A stretch of DNA of 64,000 nucleotides, from assembly GCA_051208035.1 (NCBI GenBank), contig JBPJFZ010000001.1:186001-250000 (forward strand). The letters run 5' to 3'. This document shows, in pieces, positions 45,198-54,290 of this stretch. This stretch comes from JACKOB01 sp024234575 (GTDB lineage: Bacteria > Pseudomonadota > Gammaproteobacteria > Pseudomonadales > Oleiphilaceae). The notes beneath the pieces were generated by a model, which was given only the letters and a program-made list of their open reading frames with translations, was not told the origin of the DNA and searched no databases. Both the position numbers and the translations under genes were made by a program. How positions within the stretch are numbered: position 1 is the first letter of the stretch; each line of letters opens with the position of its first letter.

Positions 45198-45944
45198 TTA
45201 CTGCAGAACGGGTAGCGCTTCTGCAAGTATCGCCCGCACATGACCCATTCCACCAGCTATGGCGTTTTCGATATCCGCCATAGTAATAATTTCGGTGGTT
45301 TTGCCAGCCGCCCAGTTTACGACCAACGACAAGCAAGCATAGGGAATCTCTAATTCGGCCGCTAAGACTGCCTCTGGCATACCCGTCATACCAACAATAT
45401 CGCAACCATCACGCTCAAGCCTTTTAATTTCGGCCGCTGTCTCCAACCTTGGTCCCTGCGTCGCGCCATAGACACCAAAGTCACTGTAAGGCGCTCGCAC
45501 TTTACCAGCACAGCCACAAAGTACCTGTCTTAAATTCTTATCATACGGAAAGCTAAAGTCTATATGAGTAACGTGCTCAAGGTCACCTTCAAAGAACGTA
45601 GAAGAGCGCCCCCATGTGTAATCAATGAGCTGATCAGGGATAACGACATGGGCAGGCCCCATAGAACCATGTATACCACCCACTGCATTGACACCAATTA
45701 TTTTGCTGACACCAACATGCTTAAGCGCCCAGATATTTGCACGATAGTTAACCTCATGAGGGGGAATACGATGTGGATTGCCATGCCTTGAAATAAATGC
45801 CAGTCGACAGCCGTGTAAATTACCCCAGGTTATAGAAGATGAAGGTGCGCCAAAAGGTGTTTCTACCTCTTGGTACTCTAGTATCTGCAGCCCCTCAAGC
45901 TCTGTCAGCCCTGTGCCTCCGATTACACCAATAATCTCTGCCAT
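45198..45944 (-). CDS. S-methyl-5'-thioinosine phosphorylase
   Basis: A 248-residue trimeric nucleoside phosphorylase of the MTAP/PNP family. GVIGGTGL binds phosphate near the start, HGNPHRIPPHEVNYRANIWAL and NAVGGIHG are family landmarks, and the base-contact segment reads SLVVNWAAG. An asparagine there, rather than aspartate, favours 6-oxopurines, which fits the methylthioinosine phosphorylase (PA3004 type) known from Pseudomonas, used in salvage of polyamine and homoserine-lactone by-products. It converges on csiV. Confidence 0.87.
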   Translation of the reverse strand: MAEIIGVIGGTGLTELEGLQILEYQEVETPFGAPSSSITWGNLHGCRLAFISRHGNPHRIPPHEVNYRANIWALKHVGVSKIIGVNAVGGIHGSMGPAHVVIPDQLIDYTWGRSSTFFEGDLEHVTHIDFSFPYDKNLRQVLCGCAGKVRAPYSDFGVYGATQGPRLETAAEIKRLERDGCDIVGMTGMPEAVLAAELEIPYACLSLVVNWAAGKTTEIITMADIENAIAGGMGHVRAILAEALPVLQ

Positions 45945-46037
45945 CTCTTACGCCTTAGTCAAAATGTTAGAAGCGGGCTATTTTCTATTGTGACTGGCAC
46001 GCTGGCAACCGAAAAATACCATTTAAACAGGGTAACG

Positions 46038-46706
46038 CTACGCTAATGCCTGCTGGGGCAAGACATAATAGTAAATAGCGAAATAATGACAGGTACTACC
46101 ACCCAGGACAAACAGATGCCAAATCGCATGATTGTAAGGAATTTGATGAAATACGTAGAAAATCACGCCCACCGTGTAGACCAAACCACCAACTAACAGC
46201 AGCATAAACCCACCGGACGCCATTGACTCGGTCAGCTCATTGCCGGCAAAAAGTGCCAGCCAGCCCATGACAACATAAGTGGCCACACGCAAAACAGAGA
46301 AACGATTGCGATACTTTATCTTTAGCGTAATACCAAATACCGCCAAGCCCCATACCAACGCAAATAACAACCACCCTACGGGGCCGCGAATGCTAACTAA
46401 AAGAAACGGGGTATAACTGCCGGCAATCAGAAGATAAATCGCGCAATGATCAAACAACTTAAACAGCTCGCGTTTTTTCTCATCACGAAAACCGTGGTAA
46501 AGCGTAGACGACAGGTAAAGCGCCACCATACTAATGCCATAAACAGAAAAACTGACTATCCGCCAGGGATCACCCGCATCCGCAGGCACCAGCAGCAGTA
46601 CAATCAAGCCTACGACACTTAACACAGCACCTATTCCGTGCGTTAGACTGTTAATAACCTCCTCTATGTGCAATTGTCTAGCTAACCTTGAAGCATTTGT
46701 GATCAC
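46038..46706 (-). CDS. HlyIII/PAQR-family membrane protein
   Basis: A 222-residue protein with seven membrane helices of the hemolysin III (YqfA/TrhA) family. The putative metal-binding residues are present: NSLTHGIGAV in the first helix, TLYHGF in the third and FHQIPYNHAIWHLFVLGGS at the end. Despite the name, the family is linked to membrane-lipid homeostasis. The GTG at 46706 has AAGGA seven bases upstream and is preferred over a GTG seven codons earlier. Confidence 0.87.
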   Translation of the reverse strand: MITNASRLARQLHIEEVINSLTHGIGAVLSVVGLIVLLLVPADAGDPWRIVSFSVYGISMVALYLSSTLYHGFRDEKKRELFKLFDHCAIYLLIAGSYTPFLLVSIRGPVGWLLFALVWGLAVFGITLKIKYRNRFSVLRVATYVVMGWLALFAGNELTESMASGGFMLLLVGGLVYTVGVIFYVFHQIPYNHAIWHLFVLGGSTCHYFAIYYYVLPQQALA

Positions 46707-46863
46707 AGTAAAATCCTTGGGAAACACCCATTAGTATTGCAGCATTTCAGCTTACACGTGTGTTCAGAAATTACGGTAAAACAGCGCACAAGTAAACGCA
46801 TATCCTTGCTTGTTAAGAAAAATTCACATTCATTTACGATTCAGATTAGGCTATGGAAAAGAT

Positions 46864-46887
46864 AAAGCAGCCAATAAAGGCCGCTTT
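46864..46887 (-). terminator. Hairpin after the mscS-type gene
   Basis: AAAGC-A-GCC pairs with GGC-C-GCTTT (nine positions, one mismatch) around AATAAA. On the complement it is followed by TTATCTTTTCC. It lies about 35 bases after the MscS stop. Confidence 0.5.
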
Positions 46888-46919
46888 ACTAGTGACAAAC
46901 TAATTAAAACAAGCGCCCT

Positions 46920-48053
46920 CTACCCCTTCGCCTCTTGCGCAGCAGTTGGGTCGTTTTCAGATGGTCCAGGTGCTTCGGCCATATAGAGTGTTCGTGTAGG
47001 AAACGCTATTTCGGCGCCGTTGGCTTCAATTATTCGCATAACTTCAAGGAGTACATTTTGCTTAACCTGATGAAACTCGATCCAGTTAGTTGTTTTGGTG
47101 AAGGTATAAATAAAAAAATCTAAAGAGCTTGGCCCGAACATATTAAAGTTAACAATCAGTGTTTGATCTGTGTCTAAATCATCATGATCAATCAGCATCT
47201 GTTTCACTTCTCGCAAAATATTTTCAATCTTCCCAACATCACAGTACCTGACACCTATATTTTCATTTATTCGCCGATGCGTCATCCTCGAAGGGTTTTC
47301 AACGGTTAAACTCATAAAAGTCGAATTAGGAACGTAAATCGGGCGCTTTTCAAATGTTCGAATACGGGTTGTACGCCACCCAATATTTTCAACCGTCCCC
47401 TCTATATTTTTATCCGGAGATCTAATCCAGTCTCCAACCGAAAATGGCCGGTCAAGATAGACCATTAAACCACCAAAAAAGTTGGCCAGCAGGTCTTTTG
47501 CCGCAAATCCAACGGCTATCCCCCCAATTCCCCCAAAAGCCAGGACGCCGGATATACTGAAACCCAAGGTTTGCAATACAACCAATACGCCGGTGATGAT
47601 GACGGATACCCTGGTAAGCTTACCAATTGCAGCAACGGTTGTTTCATCCATCGGCTCCTTCATTTTGCTTTCGGACACCAGAATTTTCTCGGCGCCACTG
47701 ATAAAACGAATGAGAAACCATATCAGACAATAGATGACAAAAACTTTACGACCACTATCGATATATTCGAAAACGCCTGCACCTGAATAGCTTTGCGCTA
47801 TTTCAGCAGCCAGTGACACACCTACCACCCATATCATTAGTTTTAGCGGTGGGCGGGCAGCTTCAACTAAGGTGTCATCCCATAAATTGTGGGTTTTCGC
47901 CAACTGCTTTCCGAGTTTATCGAGTACCTTGCCAGAAATATAACTGAGTGCTCCTGCAATAAATACTACTGTAAAAATTTTTAGTACGGCGCTGTAAGAC
48001 TCTTGCGACAAACCAATCGCATCAAAAAGCTGATCCAGAACGGACATTTCCAT
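46920..48053 (-). CDS. MscS-family mechanosensitive channel
   Basis: A 377-residue inner-membrane channel. Helices at about 20-40, 70-85 and 98-115 precede the pore helix with GGIGGIAVGFAAKDLLANF, then the conserved beta domain (YLDRPFSVGDWI, GTVENIGWRTTRIRTFEKRPIYVPN) and the C-terminal alpha-beta domain. It releases solutes under hypo-osmotic stress. Confidence 0.93.
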   Translation of the reverse strand: MEMSVLDQLFDAIGLSQESYSAVLKIFTVVFIAGALSYISGKVLDKLGKQLAKTHNLWDDTLVEAARPPLKLMIWVVGVSLAAEIAQSYSGAGVFEYIDSGRKVFVIYCLIWFLIRFISGAEKILVSESKMKEPMDETTVAAIGKLTRVSVIITGVLVVLQTLGFSISGVLAFGGIGGIAVGFAAKDLLANFFGGLMVYLDRPFSVGDWIRSPDKNIEGTVENIGWRTTRIRTFEKRPIYVPNSTFMSLTVENPSRMTHRRINENIGVRYCDVGKIENILREVKQMLIDHDDLDTDQTLIVNFNMFGPSSLDFFIYTFTKTTNWIEFHQVKQNVLLEVMRIIEANGAEIAFPTRTLYMAEAPGPSENDPTAAQEAKG

Positions 48054-48159
48054 AACGTTGTCTTAACCCCTGTAAAATCTTTTTAAGTACAATTCTATTG
48101 CAGAACAGTGTCGATTAGACGGATGTCACGATGCATTTCCACCCAGACCAATAAGCTTT

Positions 48160-49209
48160 TTAAGCGAGTTTACCAATGCTTTCTGACGCTTGTCGCCAAC
48201 GAACACTTGCCTGCAACTCAGGCAAAGACGGCGCCATGCCCTTTGCTCGCATCGAAGCTATGCGCTCACTGGCTAAAATGTTGTGGTTTTCCATCCACTC
48301 AACAACTTTACAAGCTTCTGCAGGCTTGTTACACACCAGGACCATATCACACCCGGCAACTAACGCTGCCTGCACTCTTTCAACGACTCCACCTGCTACA
48401 GACGCGCCTTCCATGCTGAGATCGTCACTAAAAATAACACCATTAAAACGCAATTTAGCGCGCAAATAATCCTGCAACCAAAAAGGCGAAAACCCTGCAG
48501 GAAGCTTATCAACCTGATCGTAGATAACATGCGCGGGCATTACCGCATCTAAACCAGATTGGATTAGTTTTGCAAATGGCGGTATATCCTGGCGTTCGAT
48601 CTCAAGGAGAGGTCTACTATCAACAGGGAGGCTGGTATGAGAGTCTGCATGAATGGCCCCATGACCAGGAAAGTGCTTACCTGTTGCCGCCATACCAGCT
48701 TCTTTCATCCCCGCAACCAAAGCTTGCGCAAGCTTCGCGACAACATCACCACTAGCTGCAAACGAACGGTCGCCAATGACGCTTGAAACCCCAACATCAA
48801 CATCCAGTACTGGCGCAAAGGTAAAATCAATATCGATGGCTCTTAATTCAGACGCCATTAGCCAGCCTGTTTCATGGGCTAACTTGCGTGCCAGTGTGGG
48901 TTGTTGTTGGTAAAGATTGCCAAAAGACTGCATTGGCGGCAGGCGGGTAAACCCCTCTCTAAAACGCTGAACTCGACCACCTTCATGATCGACAGCAATC
49001 AAAATATCTGGCTTAACTCGGCGAATCTGCGCAACAAGCTCTTTTAACTGAGAAATTGACTGGTAATTACGCGCAAAGAGTATTACCCCACCGGTAACAC
49101 GGCTCGCCAACAACCGCTGCTCATCAGCTGTAACCTCATACCCTGCCAGATCTAACATTAGACTACCGCGAACTATATTGACTCGTCCGTCAGGTTTTTT
49201 ATCCATCAT
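48160..49209 (-). CDS. nagZ: Beta-N-acetylhexosaminidase NagZ
   Basis: A 349-residue GH3 enzyme that removes GlcNAc from anhydromuropeptides in the cytoplasm. Its products feed recycling and AmpC control. Substrate-binding DHEGGRVQRFREGFTRLP, the general acid/base loop GKHFPGHGAIHADSHTSLP and the nucleophile aspartate in IFSDDLSM are intact. Two adjacent ATG codons (49209 and 49206) are possible starts. It is longer than usual at the C-terminus by a few residues only. Confidence 0.94.
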   Translation of the reverse strand: MMDKKPDGRVNIVRGSLMLDLAGYEVTADEQRLLASRVTGGVILFARNYQSISQLKELVAQIRRVKPDILIAVDHEGGRVQRFREGFTRLPPMQSFGNLYQQQPTLARKLAHETGWLMASELRAIDIDFTFAPVLDVDVGVSSVIGDRSFAASGDVVAKLAQALVAGMKEAGMAATGKHFPGHGAIHADSHTSLPVDSRPLLEIERQDIPPFAKLIQSGLDAVMPAHVIYDQVDKLPAGFSPFWLQDYLRAKLRFNGVIFSDDLSMEGASVAGGVVERVQAALVAGCDMVLVCNKPAEACKVVEWMENHNILASERIASMRAKGMAPSLPELQASVRWRQASESIGKLA

Positions 49210-49328
49210 CAAAAATCTACCTTACCTTCATAGGAGAGGAAACTATGGGGCTCTGAATTGCTGACTGCTACAGTCAACTAGCCGGTTGACACAATCACTA
49301 TATAGTAGCGCAAATCGTCAGCAGCTTA

Positions 49329-49805
49329 TTAGCAAATGAAGACATCAGTTCCAACTGAGACTGCGTCAAACAGTTCGATAACATCCTCATTTCTCATCCT
49401 AATACAGCCGTGGGATAAGGGCACCCCCATGGGCTCTGTATCTGGCGTACCATGGATGTATATATAGCGTTGCATGGTATCAACATCTGCCAGACGGTTT
49501 TTCCCAACCTCTCGGCCGCAAAGCCAGAGTATTCTCGAAAGAATCCAGTCCCGGTCAGGATAGCGATCCGCCAGTTGTTGGGTATAAATTTCGCCGGTAA
49601 AACGACGCCCGACGAAAACAGAACCAGATTCACAATGCGCACCGATTTTGGCTCGAATAAAGTGCAAACCGGTGGGTGTACACCCACTTCCTTTTTTTTC
49701 GCCCAACCCATTTAGCGCAGTTGAGATTGGGTAGCACTTTAGCGGCTTCTTGCCTTCAATCAGCGACAATACCTGCTTGGATGTATCAATAGTGATGCTA
49801 TGCAC
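49329..49805 (-). CDS. Cytoplasmic YkuD-family L,D-transpeptidase/carboxypeptidase
   Basis: A 158-residue protein consisting of little more than a YkuD catalytic domain. YIHGTPDTEPMG and the active-site SHGCIRM (cysteine, histidine) are intact. It has no signal peptide: the N-terminus (HSITIDTSKQVLSL) is the first beta-strand of the domain. A GTG start with GGAGG five bases before it is convincing, so the lack of a signal is real. Enzymes of this kind in Acinetobacter (ElsL) are cytoplasmic L,D-carboxypeptidases trimming tetrapeptides during peptidoglycan recycling. The place next to nagZ supports the same role, by inference. Confidence 0.87.
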   Translation of the reverse strand: MHSITIDTSKQVLSLIEGKKPLKCYPISTALNGLGEKKGSGCTPTGLHFIRAKIGAHCESGSVFVGRRFTGEIYTQQLADRYPDRDWILSRILWLCGREVGKNRLADVDTMQRYIYIHGTPDTEPMGVPLSHGCIRMRNEDVIELFDAVSVGTDVFIC

Positions 49806-49986
49806 ATCGACCTCCGTTAGAAGAGATGTATTCTAGGGAGATGGGAAATAGAAGTGAAGTCACGACTCTGCATTGTAGCCATTGAAAACTGCAATTACCG
49901 CCAATTCGAGTATTAAAACGGCGATTACCAATGACCTTGATGATTGCTCGCGCCGTATGCGCTACTCTCTTTGGGAAAAGCGAAGA

Positions 49987-50652
49987 TTACTGAGCAGCCA
50001 CATCCGTCAGCAAGGGCTGCTCAGGAACAGGGGCCGTCATCCCGGCGGTAAGAAAGGGAACAAGGCGATTTACGATATCTATAGTAGTTGTGCGTACGCC
50101 CAGCTCATTCTCAAGAATGTCCCCTAAGGCCTGGTTGCTCGACATGGTAAACGCCGTTGCACCTAACATAAACTGAATGCGCCAAAATCTGTCAACATTC
50201 GTTAGTTCGGGGGTAGCTTCACGGAAGTGACGCATAAATCTGCGGAAAACTTTATTATAATGCGACTCAAGATAGCGCCTAAGGTGCCCTTGAGACTGAG
50301 TATACGCCAGCCCAAGTAAACGCATAAATATAGGTAAACTGTTTTTACTGCGAGTTGGAATCCTCACGATTGATGTAGTGATGATTTTCAATAACTCATC
50401 AACATTAGGCGGCATCTCATCGTTTTCACGCTTATTCAATTCTACGTCTATAATTTGGCTAAAGGGGCTTAGAAACCTGGCGAAGACTGCCTGAATCAAT
50501 GCGTTCTTCGAGCCAAAGTGATAATTAACCGCCGCAAGGTTAACATCTGCCTTGCTGGTTATCATTCGAAGCGATGTTTCAGAAAAACCACGATGTGCAA
50601 ACAATTCTTCTGCCGCATCGAGGATTCTATCAACCGTATCTGACTGCGCCAT
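49987..50652 (-). CDS. psrA: TetR-family fatty-acid-responsive regulator PsrA
   Basis: A 221-residue TetR regulator. The helix-turn-helix region (VDRILDAAEELFAHRGF through LAAVNYHFGSKNALIQAVF) and MRLLGLAYTQSQGHLRRYLE in the ligand domain match Pseudomonas PsrA closely. PsrA represses its own gene and fad genes, is released by long-chain acyl groups, and affects rpoS. The frame is open 125 codons upstream, but the ATG at 50652 is where homology begins. Two candidate PsrA boxes lie over its promoter. Context beside nagZ is as in Pseudomonas. Confidence 0.9.
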   Translation of the reverse strand: MAQSDTVDRILDAAEELFAHRGFSETSLRMITSKADVNLAAVNYHFGSKNALIQAVFARFLSPFSQIIDVELNKRENDEMPPNVDELLKIITTSIVRIPTRSKNSLPIFMRLLGLAYTQSQGHLRRYLESHYNKVFRRFMRHFREATPELTNVDRFWRIQFMLGATAFTMSSNQALGDILENELGVRTTTIDIVNRLVPFLTAGMTAPVPEQPLLTDVAAQ

Positions 50653-50667
50653 TTTCACCCCATAAAC

Positions 50668-50677
50668 CAAACGTTTG
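50668..50677. promoter_or_regulatory. PsrA-like box, downstream copy
   Basis: CAAACGTTTG is a perfect palindrome made of the same half-sites as the adjacent box, without a spacer. It lies between the psrA -10 and the start codon. Confidence 0.5.
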
Positions 50678-50680
50678 TTT

Positions 50681-50694
50681 GAAACATACGTTTG
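50681..50694. promoter_or_regulatory. PsrA box over the psrA promoter
   Basis: GAAAC-ATAC-GTTTG fits the consensus published for PsrA, G/CAAAC-N2-4-GTTTG/C. It covers the -10 box of psrA, which fits autorepression. Confidence 0.75.
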
Positions 50695-50711
50695 ATCGGG
50701 CAATCTGTCAA
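50683..50711 (-). promoter_or_regulatory. Sigma-70 promoter of psrA
   Basis: On the complement, a perfect TTGACA, a 17-base spacer and TATGTT (4 of 6). Transcription would start near 50676, giving a short leader. Confidence 0.78.
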
Positions 50712-50920
50712 GCGCAGAAGCCTTCATCACCTGCCGTAACAGAAAATCGCGGTAAATTTTTGTGAAATCAATAGAATCTTTGATTTGCAGCCTGATCAAA
50801 TCATAAAGACAAAACTCATAATCCGACAATAGTTTGTGTTTATAGCCAAACGCGAAACAGACAATAGAGCCCGTTTTCCAACTGCCTGCTTTGCTACTTT
50901 CTAATTTCATGAGAATGCCT

Positions 50921-52648
50921 ATGTCGACTACTGTAACAAACCCAGAAGAGCTGATTGAAGTCCTTGAGCATCCACGCGCCAATGCAAATATCCCAATAGG
51001 CGAGATATTATTAACAGCCGGAATCATTAGCTCAAATCAACTAACGGAAGCACTTAAAGCAAAATCAGTTGCTGGCAATGGCAGTAAGCTCGGTACAATA
51101 ATCCATAAACTCGGGTTTGCATCACAAAGTGATATTACCAAAGCAATCAGCATGAACCTCAACATCCCTTGCGTCGACTTGCAACAGTTTCACGTTGAGA
51201 GCAACGTCACTGAATATATCCCCGCGAACTTCGCGCGCACACACAGCCTGGTGCCAATATTAAAGCATAAAGATAAGTTAATCGTGGCAATGGAAGAACC
51301 CACTGATAACGATACTTTACGAATGCTGCATTTTATAACCGGCAACATGATAGAGCCGGTACTAGCGACTCCCGAAGATATTGAATTAGCGATAAGCAAA
51401 GTATTCGGACCGGCTGATGATGAAGAAGTGCTGAAAGAGCTTCCCGCTTACGAAGAAAAAGAAGAGCTGGCAGAGTATCAGGCCAAACAACTTGCCGAAG
51501 ATAAACCAACGGTTCGGCTGGTACAAAATCTGATCCTGGATGCAATAAACCGAAAAGCATCAGATATTCATATCCGGCCCAAAGAGCGGGACGTTGATAT
51601 TATATTCCGTATAGATGGCTCGCTTATCCCGATTCGGACTGTCTCCAAATCAGTATTGCCAGCGATCGTCAGTCGAATAAAAATTGTAGGCGGCATGAAC
51701 ATCGCTGAGCGAAGAGTTCCACAGGATGGCCGAACAAAAATTAAAACTCATGATAAAACGATTGATTTACGTATATCAGTAATGCCCAGTATTCGGGGTG
51801 AAAGCGTTGTTATAAGAATCCTTGATACTTCCGCCGGTATGAAGAGGTTAAGTGAGATCGGATTCAGCAAAAACGATGAAATCACTTTTCGTACTCTGGT
51901 AGAAAAAAGTGCAGGTTTAATTCTCGTCACCGGTCCTACTGGCTCAGGAAAATCAACGACTCTCTATGCGGCTTTACAAGAGATCGTTGCGACCAACATT
52001 AATATTATTACCGTTGAAGACCCTGTTGAATACCAGATTGATAGCATTACTCAAATACAGGTCAATAATGCAACAGGTTATAATTTCGCCCGTGCTTTAC
52101 GAAATATTTTGCGGCATGATCCCGACGCCATCATGATAGGAGAGATTCGCGACGCTGAAACAGCAAAAATGGCGATAGAGAGCTCTCTTACTGGACATTT
52201 AGTTTTATCAACTTTGCACACAAATAGTGCGGCTACGGCGATTACCAGGTTATTAGAAATCGGCGTACCGTCTTATCTAGTCAGCTCTACATTATTAGGT
52301 ATCCTTGCCCAACGCCTCGTTAAGAAAAACTGCCCCCATTGCCTGGCGAAAGAAGCCTGTAGCGATAACATACGAGAATCGTTGCAATTAGCTGCTGATG
52401 AAGTCTTTTACCGAGGAACTGGTTGCGACAAATGTCATCAAACTGGATACAGCGGACGCATGGCGGTATATGAACTCATCGTTATAAACGACGACGTAAG
52501 AAAGCTAATTGCTCCGGGTGTTCTGGCACAAGACATTGAAATGGAAGCGGTTCGGGCAGGTACACAATTGCTGACTGAACAGGCACTAAACGTCGCCCGC
52601 CAAAAACTGACATCCTTGGCCGAAGTCTACCGCGTCAGATTAAATTAA
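50921..52648 (+). CDS. Orphan PilB/GspE-type secretion ATPase
   Basis: A 575-residue hexameric ATPase of the type II secretion/type IV pilus extension class. The N-terminal 130 residues look like an MshEN domain (two repeats, PIGEILLTAG and KLGTIIHKLG). Then come an N2 domain and the motor with Walker A GPTGSGKST, Asp box, Walker B region PDAIMIGEIRDAETA and His box TGHLVLSTLHTNSA. The tetracysteine zinc motif CPHC/CDKC is present. Three in-frame ATGs (50909, 50915, 50921) are possible starts; the last has GAGA six bases before it. No other pilus or secretion gene lies nearby, so the machine it drives is unknown. Confidence 0.9.
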   Translation: MSTTVTNPEELIEVLEHPRANANIPIGEILLTAGIISSNQLTEALKAKSVAGNGSKLGTIIHKLGFASQSDITKAISMNLNIPCVDLQQFHVESNVTEYIPANFARTHSLVPILKHKDKLIVAMEEPTDNDTLRMLHFITGNMIEPVLATPEDIELAISKVFGPADDEEVLKELPAYEEKEELAEYQAKQLAEDKPTVRLVQNLILDAINRKASDIHIRPKERDVDIIFRIDGSLIPIRTVSKSVLPAIVSRIKIVGGMNIAERRVPQDGRTKIKTHDKTIDLRISVMPSIRGESVVIRILDTSAGMKRLSEIGFSKNDEITFRTLVEKSAGLILVTGPTGSGKSTTLYAALQEIVATNINIITVEDPVEYQIDSITQIQVNNATGYNFARALRNILRHDPDAIMIGEIRDAETAKMAIESSLTGHLVLSTLHTNSAATAITRLLEIGVPSYLVSSTLLGILAQRLVKKNCPHCLAKEACSDNIRESLQLAADEVFYRGTGCDKCHQTGYSGRMAVYELIVINDDVRKLIAPGVLAQDIEMEAVRAGTQLLTEQALNVARQKLTSLAEVYRVRLN

Positions 52649-52668
52649 AAAAAGGGCCAAACTGGCCC
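52646..52668 (-). terminator. Rho-independent terminator of amtB
   Basis: On the complement, GGGCCA-GTT-TGGCCC is followed by seven T. It overlaps the very end of the convergent ATPase gene. Confidence 0.85.
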
Positions 52669-52680
52669 CTGAAATAACTA

Positions 52681-52717
52681 ACGAGCAACACAGAAACAAG
52701 TATTGCTCGTATTTTGT
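52681..52717 (+). terminator. Terminator of the PilB/GspE-type ATPase gene
   Basis: ACGAGCAA pairs perfectly with TTGCTCGT around a 14-base loop, followed by ATTTTGTT on the plus strand, about 30 bases after the stop codon. Confidence 0.7.
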
Positions 52718-52727
52718 TGACTCAAGC

Positions 52728-54035
52728 TTAGAGGTTGTAGCCAGTTTCTTCGTGTTCAGCTACATCCAACCCTTGCACTTCATTTTCTTCAGTAACACGC
52801 AATGGCGTCACTAAGGCGATCAATTTCAGCAACGCATAACTGACCACCGCCGTATAAACAAACGTTGCCACAATCCCTATCATTTGCACTTTTAACTGCC
52901 CGCCAACTGAATCTATACCCTCGGCAAATCCATATCCACTGAACACACCCAGCTCTGTAGAGGCGAAAAATGCTACCAATAACGAACCTAATATCCCACC
53001 GACACCATGCACAGGAAAAACGTCCAGGGAATCATCAATCTTAAGTGTACGCTTTACAAATTGGGTTGCAAAAAAGCAAATGGCACCGGCAGAAATACCA
53101 ATAATTAAAGCCCCCCCAGGCCCAACAAATCCAGACGCTGGTGTAATGGTGCCCAATCCAGCAACCATGCCCGTAACCGCACCTAACGCGCTGGGTTTAC
53201 CAAACTTTATCCATTCAATGCATGACCAAATCAATACACCAGCGGCAGCAGAAACATGCGTTACCACAACAGCCATTGCCGCATTGCCATCAGCAGCCAA
53301 AGCGCTACCGCCATTAAATCCGAACCAACCAACCCACAGCATGCCAGCACCAGTGACCGTCATCGTCATGTTGTGAGGCGGCATCGCCGTTGTCGGAAAG
53401 CCTTTTCTTGGACCAAGCACCAGTGCGGCAACCAGCGCTGCAACACCCGCCGTAATATGAACGACAATACCTCCGGCAAAATCGTAAACGCCCAGCTCGG
53501 CTAACCAACCACCACCCCAAACCCAATGTGTTACGGGCACATAAACTGCCAACAACCATACCGAACTAAACAGTGCCATAGCGCTGAACCGCATTCTCTC
53601 AGCAAAGCCACCTACGATTAAAGCAGGAGTTATTACTGCAAACGTCATCTGAAACATTGCAAATAAAGATTCAGGTATATCTCCTGACAAAGACTCCCGA
53701 GATATACCAGCAAACATTACCTTATCCAGGCCACCGATAAATCCGTTGCCTTCTGAAAACGCTAACGAGTAACCTAGCATCAACCACAACAACGAAGAGA
53801 TACCTGCTATAGCAAAGCATTGCATCAACACTGACAGTACGTTTTTAGACCGAACCAAACCGCCATAAAACAGCGCCAACCCAGGTAAAGTCATAAATAA
53901 AACCAATGCTGTCGCAGTCAGTATCCATGCAGTGTTCGCTGGACTAATCTCAACATCTCCGGCTACAGCCGCAGCGGAAGCGAGTGCTAAGAGTGATGTC
54001 GCGAAGACCTTCCTCGCTAATGTATTAAGTATCAT
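52728..54035 (-). CDS. amtB: Ammonium transporter AmtB
   Basis: A 435-residue Amt/Rh channel with a cleavable signal peptide (about 1-25) and eleven predicted membrane helices. Twin pore histidines are visible in GGIVVHITAGVAAL and VFPVHGVGGILG, and the phenylalanine gate region in MFQMTFAV. It imports ammonium in nitrogen limitation and is normally blocked by GlnK. No glnK gene adjoins it here, unlike in many relatives. A sigma-54 promoter lies upstream. Confidence 0.95.
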   Translation of the reverse strand: MILNTLARKVFATSLLALASAAAVAGDVEISPANTAWILTATALVLFMTLPGLALFYGGLVRSKNVLSVLMQCFAIAGISSLLWLMLGYSLAFSEGNGFIGGLDKVMFAGISRESLSGDIPESLFAMFQMTFAVITPALIVGGFAERMRFSAMALFSSVWLLAVYVPVTHWVWGGGWLAELGVYDFAGGIVVHITAGVAALVAALVLGPRKGFPTTAMPPHNMTMTVTGAGMLWVGWFGFNGGSALAADGNAAMAVVVTHVSAAAGVLIWSCIEWIKFGKPSALGAVTGMVAGLGTITPASGFVGPGGALIIGISAGAICFFATQFVKRTLKIDDSLDVFPVHGVGGILGSLLVAFFASTELGVFSGYGFAEGIDSVGGQLKVQMIGIVATFVYTAVVSYALLKLIALVTPLRVTEENEVQGLDVAEHEETGYNL

Positions 54036-54149
54036 TAGTGGTTCCTAAAATTAGTTTACGTTTTTAACTTGTTGTAAATTTTGCCAAGCATCGCGATGAC
54101 GATTACAACCACGACACCTTGCACCATATTCGATCACGAACAAATTATG

Positions 54150-54166
54150 CGCACCACACATGTGCA
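54150..54166 (-). promoter_or_regulatory. NtrC-like binding site in the amtB leader
   Basis: On the complement TGCACA-TGTGT-GGTGCG, compared with the NtrC consensus TGCACC-N5-GGTGCA, matches 10 of 12 defined bases. Its place, downstream of the sigma-54 promoter, is unusual. Confidence 0.55.
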
Positions 54167-54290
54167 CATATCAGCATGAGCGAAAATTAGCCTTTGTGCG
54201 ATTAAATACAATAACTCGCTAATAAATAACGTTTTTCAAGGAATATTCCATCAGCAAATTCTGCACGCACTTCAAAACCGCACCAACATA

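Noticed and set aside
49987..51027. Long 346-residue version of psrA
   Set aside because: The first 125 residues have no homology and cross the psrA promoter and operators; the family start is at 50652.
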